31,256 bases of DNA from G021776435 sp046756245 (GCA_046756245.1 JBHHVZ010000027.1:1-31256); one strand, 5' to 3'; positions 6,432 through 15,982 are shown, counted from the first letter of the stretch. Notes: generated by a model not told the origin, from the sequence alone. Made by a program: numbers and translations.

Positions 6432-7889
6432 CTAATGAGCGTTCCTAGGAAATAACACCGCCATCACGGTGAGGGCCAGAATTTTCAGATCGAACCATAA
6501 TGACCAGTTGTCAATATATTCGAGATCGTAACGCACGCGGTCGGCCATGCGCTCGTTCTCGGAGGTCTCGCCCCTGAAGCCGTTGACCTGGGCCAAACCG
6601 GTTATGCCCGGTTTCACCTTATGCCGGCCGCTGTAATTCTCAATGGTGCGGGCGTATTGGTGATTATGAGCCAGCGCATGCGGGCGCGGGCCTACAAGCG
6701 ACATGTCGCCCCTGAGAACGTTGATGAGCTGCGGCAGCTCGTCTAGGCTGTAGCGCCGCAGAAGCTTGCCGACGGGCGTCACGCGCGGATCATCGAGACA
6801 GGCTTGCACAATCTCTTCGCCGTCTTCGCAAACGGTCATGGTGCGGAATTTGTAAATATTGAAGACGGCGTGGTTGAATCCGTGCCGCTTCTGGGAGAAC
6901 AGAATCGGCCCCTTCCCCTGCATCCGGACAGCCAGAACGATAAGCAACAAAAGCGGGCTGGTCAGAATCAGCGCCGCGGCGGCCAGAATTCTGTCTTCAA
7001 TCATCTTGATGAAGCCGCCCCACCCCTCAAGCGGGCGCCGGTACAGATTAAGCAGCGACGCGCCGCCGATCGTCGCCACCTCGCCGCCGGCGTGATCGAG
7101 CCAATGCGCGGCCGGGCATATTGCGATCGAAACGGGCAGAATCGACAGCCGGCGAACCAGCCGGTCCATTTCTTCCGCGCCAGCCTCAGGCGCAGCGATG
7201 ACGATGTCGTCGATTTCGCCGTTGCGTGCAGCCTGCGCAAGCTTGTTGAGATCGTCGGCGACCGGGGGCCCGTCTTCGACGACGCCGGTTCTCCCGTCAT
7301 AATCAAATGCGCCGACTACGGACACGCCCTGGCCTGAACGCTGGATATGCTCGGCGAATTTTTCGGCGAGCGCGGTGGCGCCGACTATGGCGACGCGGCG
7401 CGAGAACGCCCCGCCTTCGCGCGATTGCCTGCGTAATATGATTGCAGCGATGACGCGCGTGGCGAACAGCGTCGCCACTGACGCGCCGGTCCACGCGAAC
7501 AGCCAGGCCCGTGAGAAACTGTCGGAAATTTTCAGCGAGAACGCAAAAGCGAGCAGTCCGAGAATCACCAGGGCCCAACGCGAAACGATCGGCCGCAGCG
7601 TGCGGCCGGCCGACAACAGCTGGTCGAATTCGTAAAACCCGTCGCGCCGCAACAGCGCCGTGACGCCGGTGGCCCCGACGATCCCCGCCGCCGCATAGCG
7701 TTGAAAATCGAAATCGGCGTCGAGAATTGCGCGATGATAGACAAACGCTACCGTCACCGAGGCGACGATGATCAGAAGAAAATCGATAAACTGGATGAGG
7801 TCGCCGTAAACGCCCGGCGCAACCGGCGCACGCCGACGCCCGACGTCGGCGGTGAAATCCCGTATATGCCCCAAGCTTGTCTGCGCCAT
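6432..7889 (-). CDS. Polyprenyl-phosphate hexose-1-phosphate transferase (WcaJ/PssY-like)
   Basis: A 485-aa inner-membrane enzyme that starts exopolysaccharide repeat-unit assembly by moving a hexose-1-phosphate, usually glucose, from UDP-sugar to undecaprenyl phosphate. Four or five hydrophobic segments precede a nucleotide-binding-like domain (VAIVGATALAEKF). Another membrane segment follows, then the catalytic Bac_transf domain with KRHGFNHAVFNIYKFRTM, LRRYSLDELPQLINVLRGDM, SLVGPRPHA and KPGITGLAQVNGFRGET. The ATG at 7889 has GGGGAG about 12 nt upstream. A TTG at 7961 would add 24 residues without family support. The sugar specificity is assumed from the family. It likely feeds the locus at 17-31 kb. 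Confidence 0.88.
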   Translation of the reverse strand: MAQTSLGHIRDFTADVGRRRAPVAPGVYGDLIQFIDFLLIIVASVTVAFVYHRAILDADFDFQRYAAAGIVGATGVTALLRRDGFYEFDQLLSAGRTLRPIVSRWALVILGLLAFAFSLKISDSFSRAWLFAWTGASVATLFATRVIAAIILRRQSREGGAFSRRVAIVGATALAEKFAEHIQRSGQGVSVVGAFDYDGRTGVVEDGPPVADDLNKLAQAARNGEIDDIVIAAPEAGAEEMDRLVRRLSILPVSIAICPAAHWLDHAGGEVATIGGASLLNLYRRPLEGWGGFIKMIEDRILAAAALILTSPLLLLIVLAVRMQGKGPILFSQKRHGFNHAVFNIYKFRTMTVCEDGEEIVQACLDDPRVTPVGKLLRRYSLDELPQLINVLRGDMSLVGPRPHALAHNHQYARTIENYSGRHKVKPGITGLAQVNGFRGETSENERMADRVRYDLEYIDNWSLWFDLKILALTVMAVLFPRNAH

Positions 7890-8172
7890 AGAGCGCTTTT
7901 TCTCCCCGTCTCCCCAGCGACCGCGCTCGATCTCCCCGGCCGCGCCGGCGACGTTTCCCAAGTTTTCCCCAGTCCAATATCACGGCTCTGCGCCGGAGTC
8001 AGCCGGCGCGCCGCAATTCGGGGCCCGATACGAAACAATCGGATCGAACCGATGCAAAAATCCGGCCTTCAGGGTCCAGAATCGTTATTTACAAACGCTG
8101 ACTTCGACGCAAGCCTTGCGCTGGCGGGCAAGTTTTGTCTTGATGGTCGGGTCGACGCGCATCGAACGTTCC

Positions 8173-8397
8173 ATGACGAAACAATTCGCCACATTCCATG
8201 TCAGCTGGCGGGACGCCAATCCCCGGCCGCTGGCGCTCTTTGCGGACAGTCCGGCCTATCGTCGCGCCGCTGCGGTCGCGCTCGAGGACAAGCTTAACGA
8301 CCTGGCCGACGACGGCTGGATCATTCAGGACGTCTTTCCCGCGACGGGACTGGAAGCGAAGGGGAGCGCGGGGTTCACGATTGTAGCGTTCAAATAG
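8173..8397 (+). CDS. Small conserved-looking protein of unknown function
   Basis: A 74-aa soluble ORF between the divergent sugar transferase and cysQ. The centre reads as a helix (ALEDKLNDLADDGWIIQDVF) followed by a terminal strand (GFTIVAFK). This pattern, a helix then a W-I/V strand and a final hydrophobic strand, resembles DUF4177-like small proteins, but I do not recognise the family firmly. The codon bias is GC-rich at third positions like the neighbours. The ATG lacks a strong ribosome-binding site. The 283-bp gap upstream must hold promoters for both directions, none of which I could define. Confidence 0.5.
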   Translation: MTKQFATFHVSWRDANPRPLALFADSPAYRRAAAVALEDKLNDLADDGWIIQDVFPATGLEAKGSAGFTIVAFK

Positions 8398-8488
8398 GCG
8401 GACGGACCGCGATTTCTTTGCAATCAGCGCAGGACCAGCCTAGACAGGCGCGCCAGCTGCATCCCTGTGAATTGAGAGCCTGCAACCG

Positions 8489-9304
8489 ATGACCCCTCCG
8501 ACCGGCGACGCCGACCTTCTCGACGCCATCGCAGAACTTGCGCGCGAAGCCGGCGGCGCAATTCTCGAGATTCATGCAGGCGGCGTCGAAGTGCGACACA
8601 AACAAGACGACTCGCCTGTGACCGCAGCCGACCGGCGGGCCGAAGAGATCATTCTCAAAGGTCTCGCCAGCATCGCGCCCAACGTTCCCGTGCTGGCCGA
8701 AGAGAGCGCCTCGGACGGAAATATTCCCGAGCTCGGCGACAAATTCTTCCTCGTCGACCCGCTCGACGGCACGCGGGAATTCATTCGCGGGGACGGCGAA
8801 TTCACCGTCAACATTGCGCTCGTTCGCGACCGGCGGCCGGTGCTCGGCGTTGTCTATGCGCCGGCGCTCGGAAAGCTTTACGCCGGCAGCAATGGCGCCG
8901 GCGCCTGGCGGCGGGAGTATGCGCAAGATCCGGCGGCGCGCCCGCTCGGCGATAAAACGCCAATCGCCGCGCGGGCGCGTCCGTCCAAAGGCATGACGGC
9001 CGTCGCCAGCCGCAGCCACCGGTCGTCCGAAACCGATGATTTCCTGAAGACGCTCGACATAGCCGAATTCGCCGCCGCCGGGTCATCCGTAAAGTTCTGT
9101 CGGATCGCCGAAGGCGCAGCGGATATTTATCCGCGGTTCGGACGTACCATGGAATGGGATACGGGCGCCGGCCAGGCCGTTCTCGAAGCCGCCGGCGGGT
9201 GCGTGGTCGAGCGCCATAGCGGCGGATCGCTGGTCTACGGCAAGGCCGAGCGCGGCTTCGACAATCCCCATTTCATCGCCTGGGGCCGGCCGCCGGAGGA
9301 TTAA
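8489..9304 (+). CDS. cysQ: 3'(2'),5'-bisphosphate nucleotidase CysQ
   Basis: A 271-aa member of the Mg-dependent, Li-sensitive inositol-monophosphatase superfamily. It would remove the 3'-phosphate from PAP formed during sulfate assimilation. The first metal ligand is Glu71 in LAEES, followed by DPLDGTREFIRG (90-101), the CysQ form of the DPxDGT motif. The C-terminal metal site is MEWDTGAGQAVLEAAGG. Length is typical. The last four bases are shared with the convergent membrane-protein gene. An inositol or histidinol phosphatase activity is the main alternative; the DGTREF spelling favours CysQ. Confidence 0.88.
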   Translation: MTPPTGDADLLDAIAELAREAGGAILEIHAGGVEVRHKQDDSPVTAADRRAEEIILKGLASIAPNVPVLAEESASDGNIPELGDKFFLVDPLDGTREFIRGDGEFTVNIALVRDRRPVLGVVYAPALGKLYAGSNGAGAWRREYAQDPAARPLGDKTPIAARARPSKGMTAVASRSHRSSETDDFLKTLDIAEFAAAGSSVKFCRIAEGAADIYPRFGRTMEWDTGAGQAVLEAAGGCVVERHSGGSLVYGKAERGFDNPHFIAWGRPPED

Positions 9305-10944
9305 CGCAGCATGGCGCCGGCGCCTGACTTGAAGGCGACGTCGGCGGGCAATTTCGCATCCCGGCGAACCCAGATGTCCCAAAGCGCGGTCTGTTCTGCG
9401 AGTTGAAACTCCGTATAGAGAAGAGCTTCGACTTTTCCTTTAGCGGCGACGGTTGCGGCGTCGAGATCAAGCCGCGGCACGAAGACGATCTTCGCCGCGC
9501 GCGCAGCCGACGGGCCGTCGCTGCGGCATTCGCGATCGTCGGCGAGCACGCAGGCCGTATCGCCGCCCGTCAGGATGGCCACGTCGACGCCCAGCCCGGC
9601 AATCGCCCGCGCGCGTCCCGCAGCCTCGAGCAGCATCGCCGACTGGTCGCTCGGCGCCAGCGCAAACTGCTCGCGCGCTTCCGGCGTCGAAAAGCGTCCC
9701 TCCTCGACCCAGCGGGCGATGGTCGGACCGCCCGGTTGCACCAGTCCTAATCGCGTTCGTATGTCGGCGGGCGCATGTTTCGCCGCGTCATACTGCACCG
9801 CGAACTCGCCCGCCGCGTGGGTAATCGGCGCGGCGGTCCAGAACAGGGTGAGGCCTGCCGCTGAGAGCGCGACGGCGACGCTGGCGCGGTCGTGACTGCG
9901 AAACACCCCGTCGTAAAACGGCGAGGCGACTGAAAAACACGCAACGGCCGCCGCCAGCGCGAAGAGAGGCAGCGCATCGGCGCCGGCGAGCCGCGCCAGC
10001 AGCACGCCCAGCAGCGCCAGCGCCGCCCCGACGCCCCACCCCTTTGCATGGTTGCGACCGCCGAAAACCGCGGCGGAAGCAAGCACCACGAGCATGCTCG
10101 CCGTCGCGCCGCCCAGGCTGATGCGCCTCTCCCCGCCGGATATCAATTGCGATCCGTCGAATATTCCTGACGCCGCCGCGGCGCGCGCGGCGTTCAATCC
10201 CGGCCATATTAATTCCGCCGCGCCGGCGAAGAGCGCGGCCGTCGCCAGCGCCCCGCAATATCGCCGAAGCCCAGCCTTACCGGTCAAAAACGGGCAAACC
10301 GCAAGCGCAAGAAACCCGCCAAGCGAAAAGACCGGGCTAAGCAGCCACAGTATGAATATGCCGGCGCCGGTGAGCGTTCCCTCAAGCGCGGCGCGGCCGG
10401 AATCATCGTCGGCGGGCGCGCACAGACAGACGAACGCTGTCGTCATGAAAAGGGCCAGGGCGAACTCGGCGGCGCCGGCGAAAGGCGCGACCACATAGGC
10501 CGCGGTGCTGGCTGTTAGAAGAACGGCCTGCAGAACCGGCAGCCTGACAGCCGCGAAGTAGGCCAGCGGCAGCGTCACAAGCGCGGCGGACAGCGCCTTT
10601 GCAATCAAATGAATACGGCCGGGGATGTCGGTAAAGAAATCTGCGGCGAGAAGAAGCATTGCGTAGAACGGCGCGCCCGAATCCTGCACACGGAGCGCTC
10701 CGGCCGCGACGGCGCGCGCGCCGGCGATCGGCGCGATCATTTCCGCAGTGGGCGCGAGGCTCAATAGCGCCGGCGCCAGCAAGGCGGCCAGTATTATCGG
10801 CAAAACGAATCCGACGGAAATCAGTACCGGCCAGCCCGGTTCCCGCCATGCATAAAGGGCCATCGCCGCCCGACGCGAAATCGGCGCCGGGCGGCGCCAG
10901 GCCCTGTCTTCCCCAAACTCGGTTTTTTCTTCCAGATCGTCCAT
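9301..10944 (-). CDS. Polytopic inner-membrane protein of unknown function
   Basis: A 547-aa protein with a short charged N-terminus (MDDLEEKTEFGEDRAWRR), about ten to twelve hydrophobic segments between residues 40 and 375, and a soluble C-terminal domain of about 160 residues ending in SGAGAMLR. The topology, with a long first loop after helix 1 and a C-terminal extracytoplasmic domain, is reminiscent of GT-C membrane glycosyltransferases. I see no convincing catalytic motif, so no function is assigned. The reading frame stays open to 11814, but that part lies antisense to fzlA. The ATG at 10944 is the first start that avoids it. It is divergent from fzlA and convergent with cysQ. Confidence 0.7.
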   Translation of the reverse strand: MDDLEEKTEFGEDRAWRRPAPISRRAAMALYAWREPGWPVLISVGFVLPIILAALLAPALLSLAPTAEMIAPIAGARAVAAGALRVQDSGAPFYAMLLLAADFFTDIPGRIHLIAKALSAALVTLPLAYFAAVRLPVLQAVLLTASTAAYVVAPFAGAAEFALALFMTTAFVCLCAPADDDSGRAALEGTLTGAGIFILWLLSPVFSLGGFLALAVCPFLTGKAGLRRYCGALATAALFAGAAELIWPGLNAARAAAASGIFDGSQLISGGERRISLGGATASMLVVLASAAVFGGRNHAKGWGVGAALALLGVLLARLAGADALPLFALAAAVACFSVASPFYDGVFRSHDRASVAVALSAAGLTLFWTAAPITHAAGEFAVQYDAAKHAPADIRTRLGLVQPGGPTIARWVEEGRFSTPEAREQFALAPSDQSAMLLEAAGRARAIAGLGVDVAILTGGDTACVLADDRECRSDGPSAARAAKIVFVPRLDLDAATVAAKGKVEALLYTEFQLAEQTALWDIWVRRDAKLPADVAFKSGAGAMLR

Positions 10945-11094
10945 TCCCGGCCGCCGCCCTTCTGGACTGTCCCGTTTCAACGCGGCGCGCGCGTCGATCT
11001 GACTGGACCAAGCAAACAATCTGCCGGACGGCGGCGAGTTTTCGTTAACCCTAATTTTCTTTGCGAAAGCGCCACGGCTGTTATTGTCGCGCTC

Positions 11095-11775
11095 ATGCGT
11101 ACGCTTTTGCACATGCCGCTTGATCCGTTGTCGCGCAAAATCAGGATTGTCCTGGCCGAAAAGGGACTGCCTACGAAACTTGTCGAGGTTCGCCCATGGG
11201 AGGACGCCGCGCTTCTCGCCAAACACAATCCGGCGATGACGGCGCCGGTGCTGATCGACGAACCACCGACCGGCGGGGAAATCGCCGTCAGTCCCGCGCC
11301 GGTTATCGCCGAATATCTGGAGGAGGCTTACGTTCAACCGGCGCTGTTGCCTGCGACGTCGGCGGGACGGGCGGAAGCGCGGCGGCTGTCGGCCTGGTTC
11401 GACGACAAGTTCGACCGCGAGGTCAACGATTTTCTGCTGCGGGAGGCGGCCGACAAGCGCATTTGCAGACCTGGTCGTCCGGACCCGGAACGCTTGCGCC
11501 GCGGCGCCGAAGCGCTGGTATGGCACTTCGATTATCTCGCCTGGCTGCTTGAACAACGGCGCTGGCTCGCCGGCGAAAAAATGTGTCTCGCCGACATCAC
11601 CGCAGCCGCGCATCTGTCGTCGATCGACTATCTGGACGCTGCGCCGTGGCGCGATTTCCCCAACGTGAAGGACTGGTATGCGCGGATGAAATCGCGGCCG
11701 AGCTTTCGCCCGCTGCTTGAAGAGCGGATCGACGGCGTGGCGCCGCCGCGCGACTACGCCAATCCGGATTTCTAG
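11095..11775 (+). CDS. fzlA: GST-fold cell-division protein FzlA
   Basis: A 226-aa glutathione-S-transferase-like protein. The N-terminal thioredoxin-fold half contains LDPLSRKIRIVLAEKGL (9-25) and a cis-Pro region NPAMTAPVLIDE. The all-helical C-terminal half has WLAGEKMCLADITAAAHLSS. The terminal segment KDWYARMKSRPSFRPLLEER followed by PPRDYANPDF is the part I recognise as typical of FzlA, the FtsZ-binding, curvature-promoting divisome factor described in Caulobacter. The adjacent queG, one base downstream, is a familiar alphaproteobacterial neighbour. Without the C-terminal tail it would be called only a GST. Catalytic GST activity is not expected in FzlA. Confidence 0.78.
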   Translation: MRTLLHMPLDPLSRKIRIVLAEKGLPTKLVEVRPWEDAALLAKHNPAMTAPVLIDEPPTGGEIAVSPAPVIAEYLEEAYVQPALLPATSAGRAEARRLSAWFDDKFDREVNDFLLREAADKRICRPGRPDPERLRRGAEALVWHFDYLAWLLEQRRWLAGEKMCLADITAAAHLSSIDYLDAAPWRDFPNVKDWYARMKSRPSFRPLLEERIDGVAPPRDYANPDF

Positions 11776-11776
11776 G

Positions 11777-12907
11777 ATGTCCCCTGACGAAACCGACGCC
11801 GCGCGCCGCATCAAGGAAAAGGCGCGCGAACTGGGTTTCGACGCCGTCAGCGTGGCCTCGGCAGAGGCGGCGCCTGAACTGGAAGGCCGGCTTTTCGCTT
11901 TTCTGGAACAAGGCCGTCACGGGGAGATGGCCTGGATGGAAACCCGCGCCGGGGAGCGCGCCGCGCCGCGTTGCCTCTGGCCGGCGGCGAAATCGGTGGT
12001 GATGCTCGGCGTCAATTACGGGCCTGAGCGCGACCCTCTCGAGGCGCTGGAACGAAAAACCGCCGGCGCTATTTCCGTCTACGCCCAAAACAGGGATTAT
12101 CACGACGTCGTCAAGAAACGGCTGAAAGCGCTCGGACGCTTTATGGCGCGGGAATTCGACGCCGAGCTGAAAGTTTTCGTCGACACCGCGCCGGTGATGG
12201 AAAAACCGCTGGCGGCGGCCGCCGGCGTCGGCTGGCAGGGAAAGCACACCAATCTCGTTTCGCGAGAATTCGGGTCATGGCTTTTTCTCGGCGCCGTTTT
12301 CACTACGCTTGAGCTCGCCGCCGATGTGCCGGAGACGGATCATTGCGGAAAGTGCCGGCGGTGCCTTGACATTTGTCCGACCGACGCCTTTCCGAACGCT
12401 TATGAGCTCGATGCGCGCCGCTGCATTTCCTATCTCACGATTGAAATGAAAGGCCCGATCCCGGTTGAATTCCGCCGCGCGATCGGCAACCGAATTTACG
12501 GCTGCGATGATTGTCTCGCCGTGTGTCCATGGAACAAGTTTGCCTCGCGGGCGCGCGAGGCCGCCTTTCACGCCCGCAAGGAATTGAAGTCGCCTCCGCT
12601 CGATCAACTCGCCGTCCTCGACGACACAGCGTTCCGGACGCTTTTTTCCGCCTCGCCTATCAAGCGCACGGGGCGCAATCGCTTTGTCCGCAACGTTCTC
12701 ATTGCGATTGGAAATTCCGGCGACACGGCGCTCGTTCCCGCGGCGCTCGGCCGTCTTGACGACGCCGCGCCGATTGTGCGCGGCGCGGCGGCGTGGGCGC
12801 TCAGACAATTGCTTGACGATGCGCAGTTTGACGCGCTCGCACGTGAGCGCGCGCCGGTCGAATGCGACGAATCGGTGCTGGCGGAATGGCGCGGAGACGC
12901 ACCTTGA
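11777..12907 (+). CDS. queG: Epoxyqueuosine reductase QueG
   Basis: A 376-aa cobalamin-dependent iron-sulfur enzyme that reduces epoxyqueuosine to queuosine in the wobble base of tRNAs. The active-site segment is VDTAPVMEKPLAAAAGVGW followed by GKHTNLVS. Two 4Fe-4S motifs are complete: CGKCRRCLDICPTDAF and CDDCLAVCPWNKF. A HEAT-like repeat near the C-terminus (DDAAPIVRGAAAWALRQLL) is also usual for QueG. The ATG lies one base after the fzlA stop, indicating a two-gene operon. It ends 6 bp before the convergent G8-protein gene. Confidence 0.93.
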   Translation: MSPDETDAARRIKEKARELGFDAVSVASAEAAPELEGRLFAFLEQGRHGEMAWMETRAGERAAPRCLWPAAKSVVMLGVNYGPERDPLEALERKTAGAISVYAQNRDYHDVVKKRLKALGRFMAREFDAELKVFVDTAPVMEKPLAAAAGVGWQGKHTNLVSREFGSWLFLGAVFTTLELAADVPETDHCGKCRRCLDICPTDAFPNAYELDARRCISYLTIEMKGPIPVEFRRAIGNRIYGCDDCLAVCPWNKFASRAREAAFHARKELKSPPLDQLAVLDDTAFRTLFSASPIKRTGRNRFVRNVLIAIGNSGDTALVPAALGRLDDAAPIVRGAAAWALRQLLDDAQFDALARERAPVECDESVLAEWRGDAP

Positions 12908-12913
12908 CAGCGG

Positions 12914-15900
12914 TTAGACGTCAGTCACCGTCACGCCGACATGGGCTTGTGTGAAATTGCCGTTTCCGTCTTCGACCCAGTAGAAGAAATAATCCGTCCC
13001 CGTATAGCCGGGGTCCGGCGTATAGGTCAGCGTGCCGTCGCCATTGTCGAAGACGCGCCCATGTTCCGGGTGGTAAAGCCCATCCACATTTATCGGATCG
13101 CCGTCGGGGTCGGAGTCGTTGGCGAGCACGTCTATAATCACCGATGTGTCGACGCTCGTCGTCGCGCTGTCGTCATTGGCGATGGGGGCGGCGCTGTCGA
13201 GATCGATGACCCCGTTATAGGTCGCCCCGTCCGTGATCTTGTCCGTGACTTCGACCGGCACGCCGATCTTGCTCAATTTTCCTGTCGCCCGATCGGCGAC
13301 GTAAAGCTCGACGATGACCACCGAGCGTCCGTCCGGCAGCGTCCAGTATCCTTCGTCCTGCGCCAGCGCCTGAAATTCGAATACATCATAACCGATCGGG
13401 TCGAAAAAGCCGTCGCCGACCTGCTGATCGCCCAGCGAATCCGTCTTGACGCCGTCGAGGAAAAGATTCGGCCTGGGCGCGCCTGTTTCCGTCGGCGCGA
13501 GCGGAATGTCCGTTCCGAAATCAAGCGCGATTGATGCGCTGACGTCGGCGAGATCGGCCGAAGTGAGGAACTGGTCGCCTGCGTCCACATTGGAAAAATC
13601 GACCACGGCGTTTTGAACGTCGACGTCAATGAAGGTGTATCCGAATTCAAGATTTGGCACGTTATCTTCGATGCCGCCGACGAGACCTTTCGTCATATCG
13701 ACGCCGGTGTGAAAGCCCTCGATCGTCGCGCCGTTGACGACCATTTCGAAATTGTTCTTCCAGAAAACAATGCCGGCGGTGCTGCTCAGACCAAGAATAT
13801 CGCTATCTGTGCCGATCAGGTCGAAATCGATCAGCGTGTAATGAGCGGTGTACTGGAAAAGCGCGCCGGTATGAACTTCCCAGGCCGTGAAGCCGTCGAA
13901 GACAGACCGGACGTCGTGTCCCTGATTGGGACCCGCCTTGATGACCTCCACGCCTGTGCGAACGGCGAAGGCTTCGTTGTCGTCGAAGGCCGTGATCGCC
14001 GGAATGTTGATGCGCGCCGTGTCGAGATAGCCGAGCGATTCGGGCTGATCGGTATTTTCTGACAATACAGGAATGACGTCGCCATTACTGCCGCGGCTCA
14101 TGAACACGAAGCCATGCCCGCCCGGCACGCCGGCCGCCACGTTGCCGACCGCATCTATAAGTCGGCCCTGAAACCAGAAACCAGACCCGTTGCGGCCCAG
14201 ATCGAAAGCTTGAACGTCCTCGAAATCCTTCGCAAGACGCGCCATGCCGAGAGATTTGATGGAGATATTGTGAATCCAGCGCCCGGTTTCATTGCCGGTT
14301 TCGGCCACGAACCCGGACCCGAACGCATTGTAGACTGCGTTGTCGGCGAGAATGGCGTTTGAGTCGTGATGGACGACGCCCCAGCCGGGCGAGCCCCAAA
14401 CCGTATTGCCGACCAGCATCGCCGGGTTTTCTATGTCGTCGACGCCGGTGTGATGCAAATGCAGCGGATAACGCGCCTTGATATTGGAATCGAATGCAGT
14501 CTGATCGAGATCGGTCACATCGAAGGCGCGCTCGGATTTATCGGTGCGCCCGAGATCCGTAAATTCGGCATAGCGCACGTCCACATCGCTGGCCTCGCCC
14601 ATGAACATCGTATGACCGCGCTCATAGACTTCCGCCGTATCGGCGTTTTCGGTCGTAAAGCGGACATTGCGCGAATAGTTGGCGACATAGGCCTTCAAAT
14701 CAGCCCGCGGCGAGTCGTGATCAAATGCAAGCGGCCTGTCGAAGGTGATCGTGTTTCCGTCGATCGCCGTGATGATGAGCTCTTCGTCTTCCGTGTTGTC
14801 GATGCGGGTCTCGTTGTCGGCTTCCCGTTCCTCCTGAACGAGATGCGTTCCCGTTAGCACCAGGCGGTCGCCGGCATTCCAGCCTTCCGGCGGCGCTTCG
14901 AGCGTAATCGACGTGTCGCCGGCCATCGGATCGACGGCGACTTTTAGAAAGGCGTCCTTTTCCGCTCCGTGGATTTCGACATCGCCGAGGCTGACGACCC
15001 CGCGCGAGAAAAGCAACGGGTCCCAGCCCACGTCGATCGGGCCGTTGTCGGCGATCTGGATGACCGCCTCGACGCCGGCGGCGACGGGATTTTCCTCGGT
15101 CCCGATGGTCAGGGCGCCGGTTTGCGTGACGACCATCGTGTCGACTTCGAGAAAGGTGTCGATATCGGTCGCGAAATCGAGCGCGCCGTCGACGCGGACC
15201 GTTAAGATCGAAACGTCGCTTGCGCCGTCATAATCGACGGTGATTCCTTCCGGAATGACGACTTTCGCGCCTTCGCCCGGCACTTCGCCGTTCGCCCACG
15301 TATTCGGGTCGAACCAGGACCCGTTGTTGACGGCTGTATGCGTCGCCTGGTCGGGGGGTACGAGATCGAGGAGGGCCTGATGCTCGGCCATCATCGAGTC
15401 GTCCATCTGGCCGGTCTGATCCTGGGGCTGATCGAATTGCGGCGGCGCGCCGACATTGATCTCCGCCGTCGCTTCGCTGAAACCGCCATTGCCGTCGGAG
15501 ACGCGATACTGGAAGGTGGCGACGCCAATGAAATCGGGCGCCGGCGTGAATTCGACGACGCCGCCTGCGGTCAGAACGGCCGTGCCGTTCTGCGCGCCGA
15601 AGACTTCAACAATTTCGAGCGGATCGCCGTCCGGGTCCGAATCATTGGCGGTCAGATCGCTGGCGGCGATCATCACGGTTTCGCCGTCCTCGCTGTTGAA
15701 CCCGCCGTCGTCGACGGCGCTCGGCGCAGCATTGGGCGGGGCCGGCGGCGTTGTCAGGTCGACCTGTTCGTCGCCGCTGAAGGTGACGCAACCTTCCGCC
15801 GCCAGAACAGCCGCGACCAAACCCGCTTTGCCCGCCCGCGCCTTCATGGCCCGGCGTCGCGACCGCCGGCCGGACTGCGCGGTCGGCGCCAGACGCCCCT

Positions 15901-15982
15901 CCTCGACGGCGCGCATGAGCGCGTCAAGACCGAGGTCGTTCGAACAAACCGATGCTCCCCCGGCTCCTGATTCGCCGTTCAT
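12914..15982 (-). CDS. Large surface protein with Ig/cadherin-like, G8 and beta-helix domains
   Basis: A protein of about 1022 aa. A basic patch (39-49) precedes a hydrophobic stretch AGLVAAVLAAEGC (53-65), a lipoprotein-like signal with an imperfect lipobox. An Ig/cadherin-like repeat (about 86-177) carries NDSDPDGDP and the FTPAPDFIGVATFQYRVSDG signature. A G8 domain follows (about 218-330; GSWFDPNTWANGEVPGEGAK, VVIPEGITVDYDG), then a right-handed beta-helix with HLHHTGVDD and repeated HN/DN turns, and a second Ig/cadherin-like repeat at the C-terminus. G8 domains occur in CEMIP-type hyaluronan-degrading proteins. A polysaccharide-binding or -cleaving role is inference. ATG 15982 has GAGGG upstream; an ATG at 16108 adds 42 signal-peptide-like residues but has no ribosome-binding site. 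There is no PEP-CTERM tail. Confidence 0.82.
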   Translation of the reverse strand: MNGESGAGGASVCSNDLGLDALMRAVEEGRLAPTAQSGRRSRRRAMKARAGKAGLVAAVLAAEGCVTFSGDEQVDLTTPPAPPNAAPSAVDDGGFNSEDGETVMIAASDLTANDSDPDGDPLEIVEVFGAQNGTAVLTAGGVVEFTPAPDFIGVATFQYRVSDGNGGFSEATAEINVGAPPQFDQPQDQTGQMDDSMMAEHQALLDLVPPDQATHTAVNNGSWFDPNTWANGEVPGEGAKVVIPEGITVDYDGASDVSILTVRVDGALDFATDIDTFLEVDTMVVTQTGALTIGTEENPVAAGVEAVIQIADNGPIDVGWDPLLFSRGVVSLGDVEIHGAEKDAFLKVAVDPMAGDTSITLEAPPEGWNAGDRLVLTGTHLVQEEREADNETRIDNTEDEELIITAIDGNTITFDRPLAFDHDSPRADLKAYVANYSRNVRFTTENADTAEVYERGHTMFMGEASDVDVRYAEFTDLGRTDKSERAFDVTDLDQTAFDSNIKARYPLHLHHTGVDDIENPAMLVGNTVWGSPGWGVVHHDSNAILADNAVYNAFGSGFVAETGNETGRWIHNISIKSLGMARLAKDFEDVQAFDLGRNGSGFWFQGRLIDAVGNVAAGVPGGHGFVFMSRGSNGDVIPVLSENTDQPESLGYLDTARINIPAITAFDDNEAFAVRTGVEVIKAGPNQGHDVRSVFDGFTAWEVHTGALFQYTAHYTLIDFDLIGTDSDILGLSSTAGIVFWKNNFEMVVNGATIEGFHTGVDMTKGLVGGIEDNVPNLEFGYTFIDVDVQNAVVDFSNVDAGDQFLTSADLADVSASIALDFGTDIPLAPTETGAPRPNLFLDGVKTDSLGDQQVGDGFFDPIGYDVFEFQALAQDEGYWTLPDGRSVVIVELYVADRATGKLSKIGVPVEVTDKITDGATYNGVIDLDSAAPIANDDSATTSVDTSVIIDVLANDSDPDGDPINVDGLYHPEHGRVFDNGDGTLTYTPDPGYTGTDYFFYWVEDGNGNFTQAHVGVTVTDV

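Noticed and set aside
9301..11814. An 837-aa reading frame on the minus strand
   Set aside because: The N-terminal third is antisense to fzlA and reads as low-complexity Arg-rich sequence. The real gene most likely starts at 10944.
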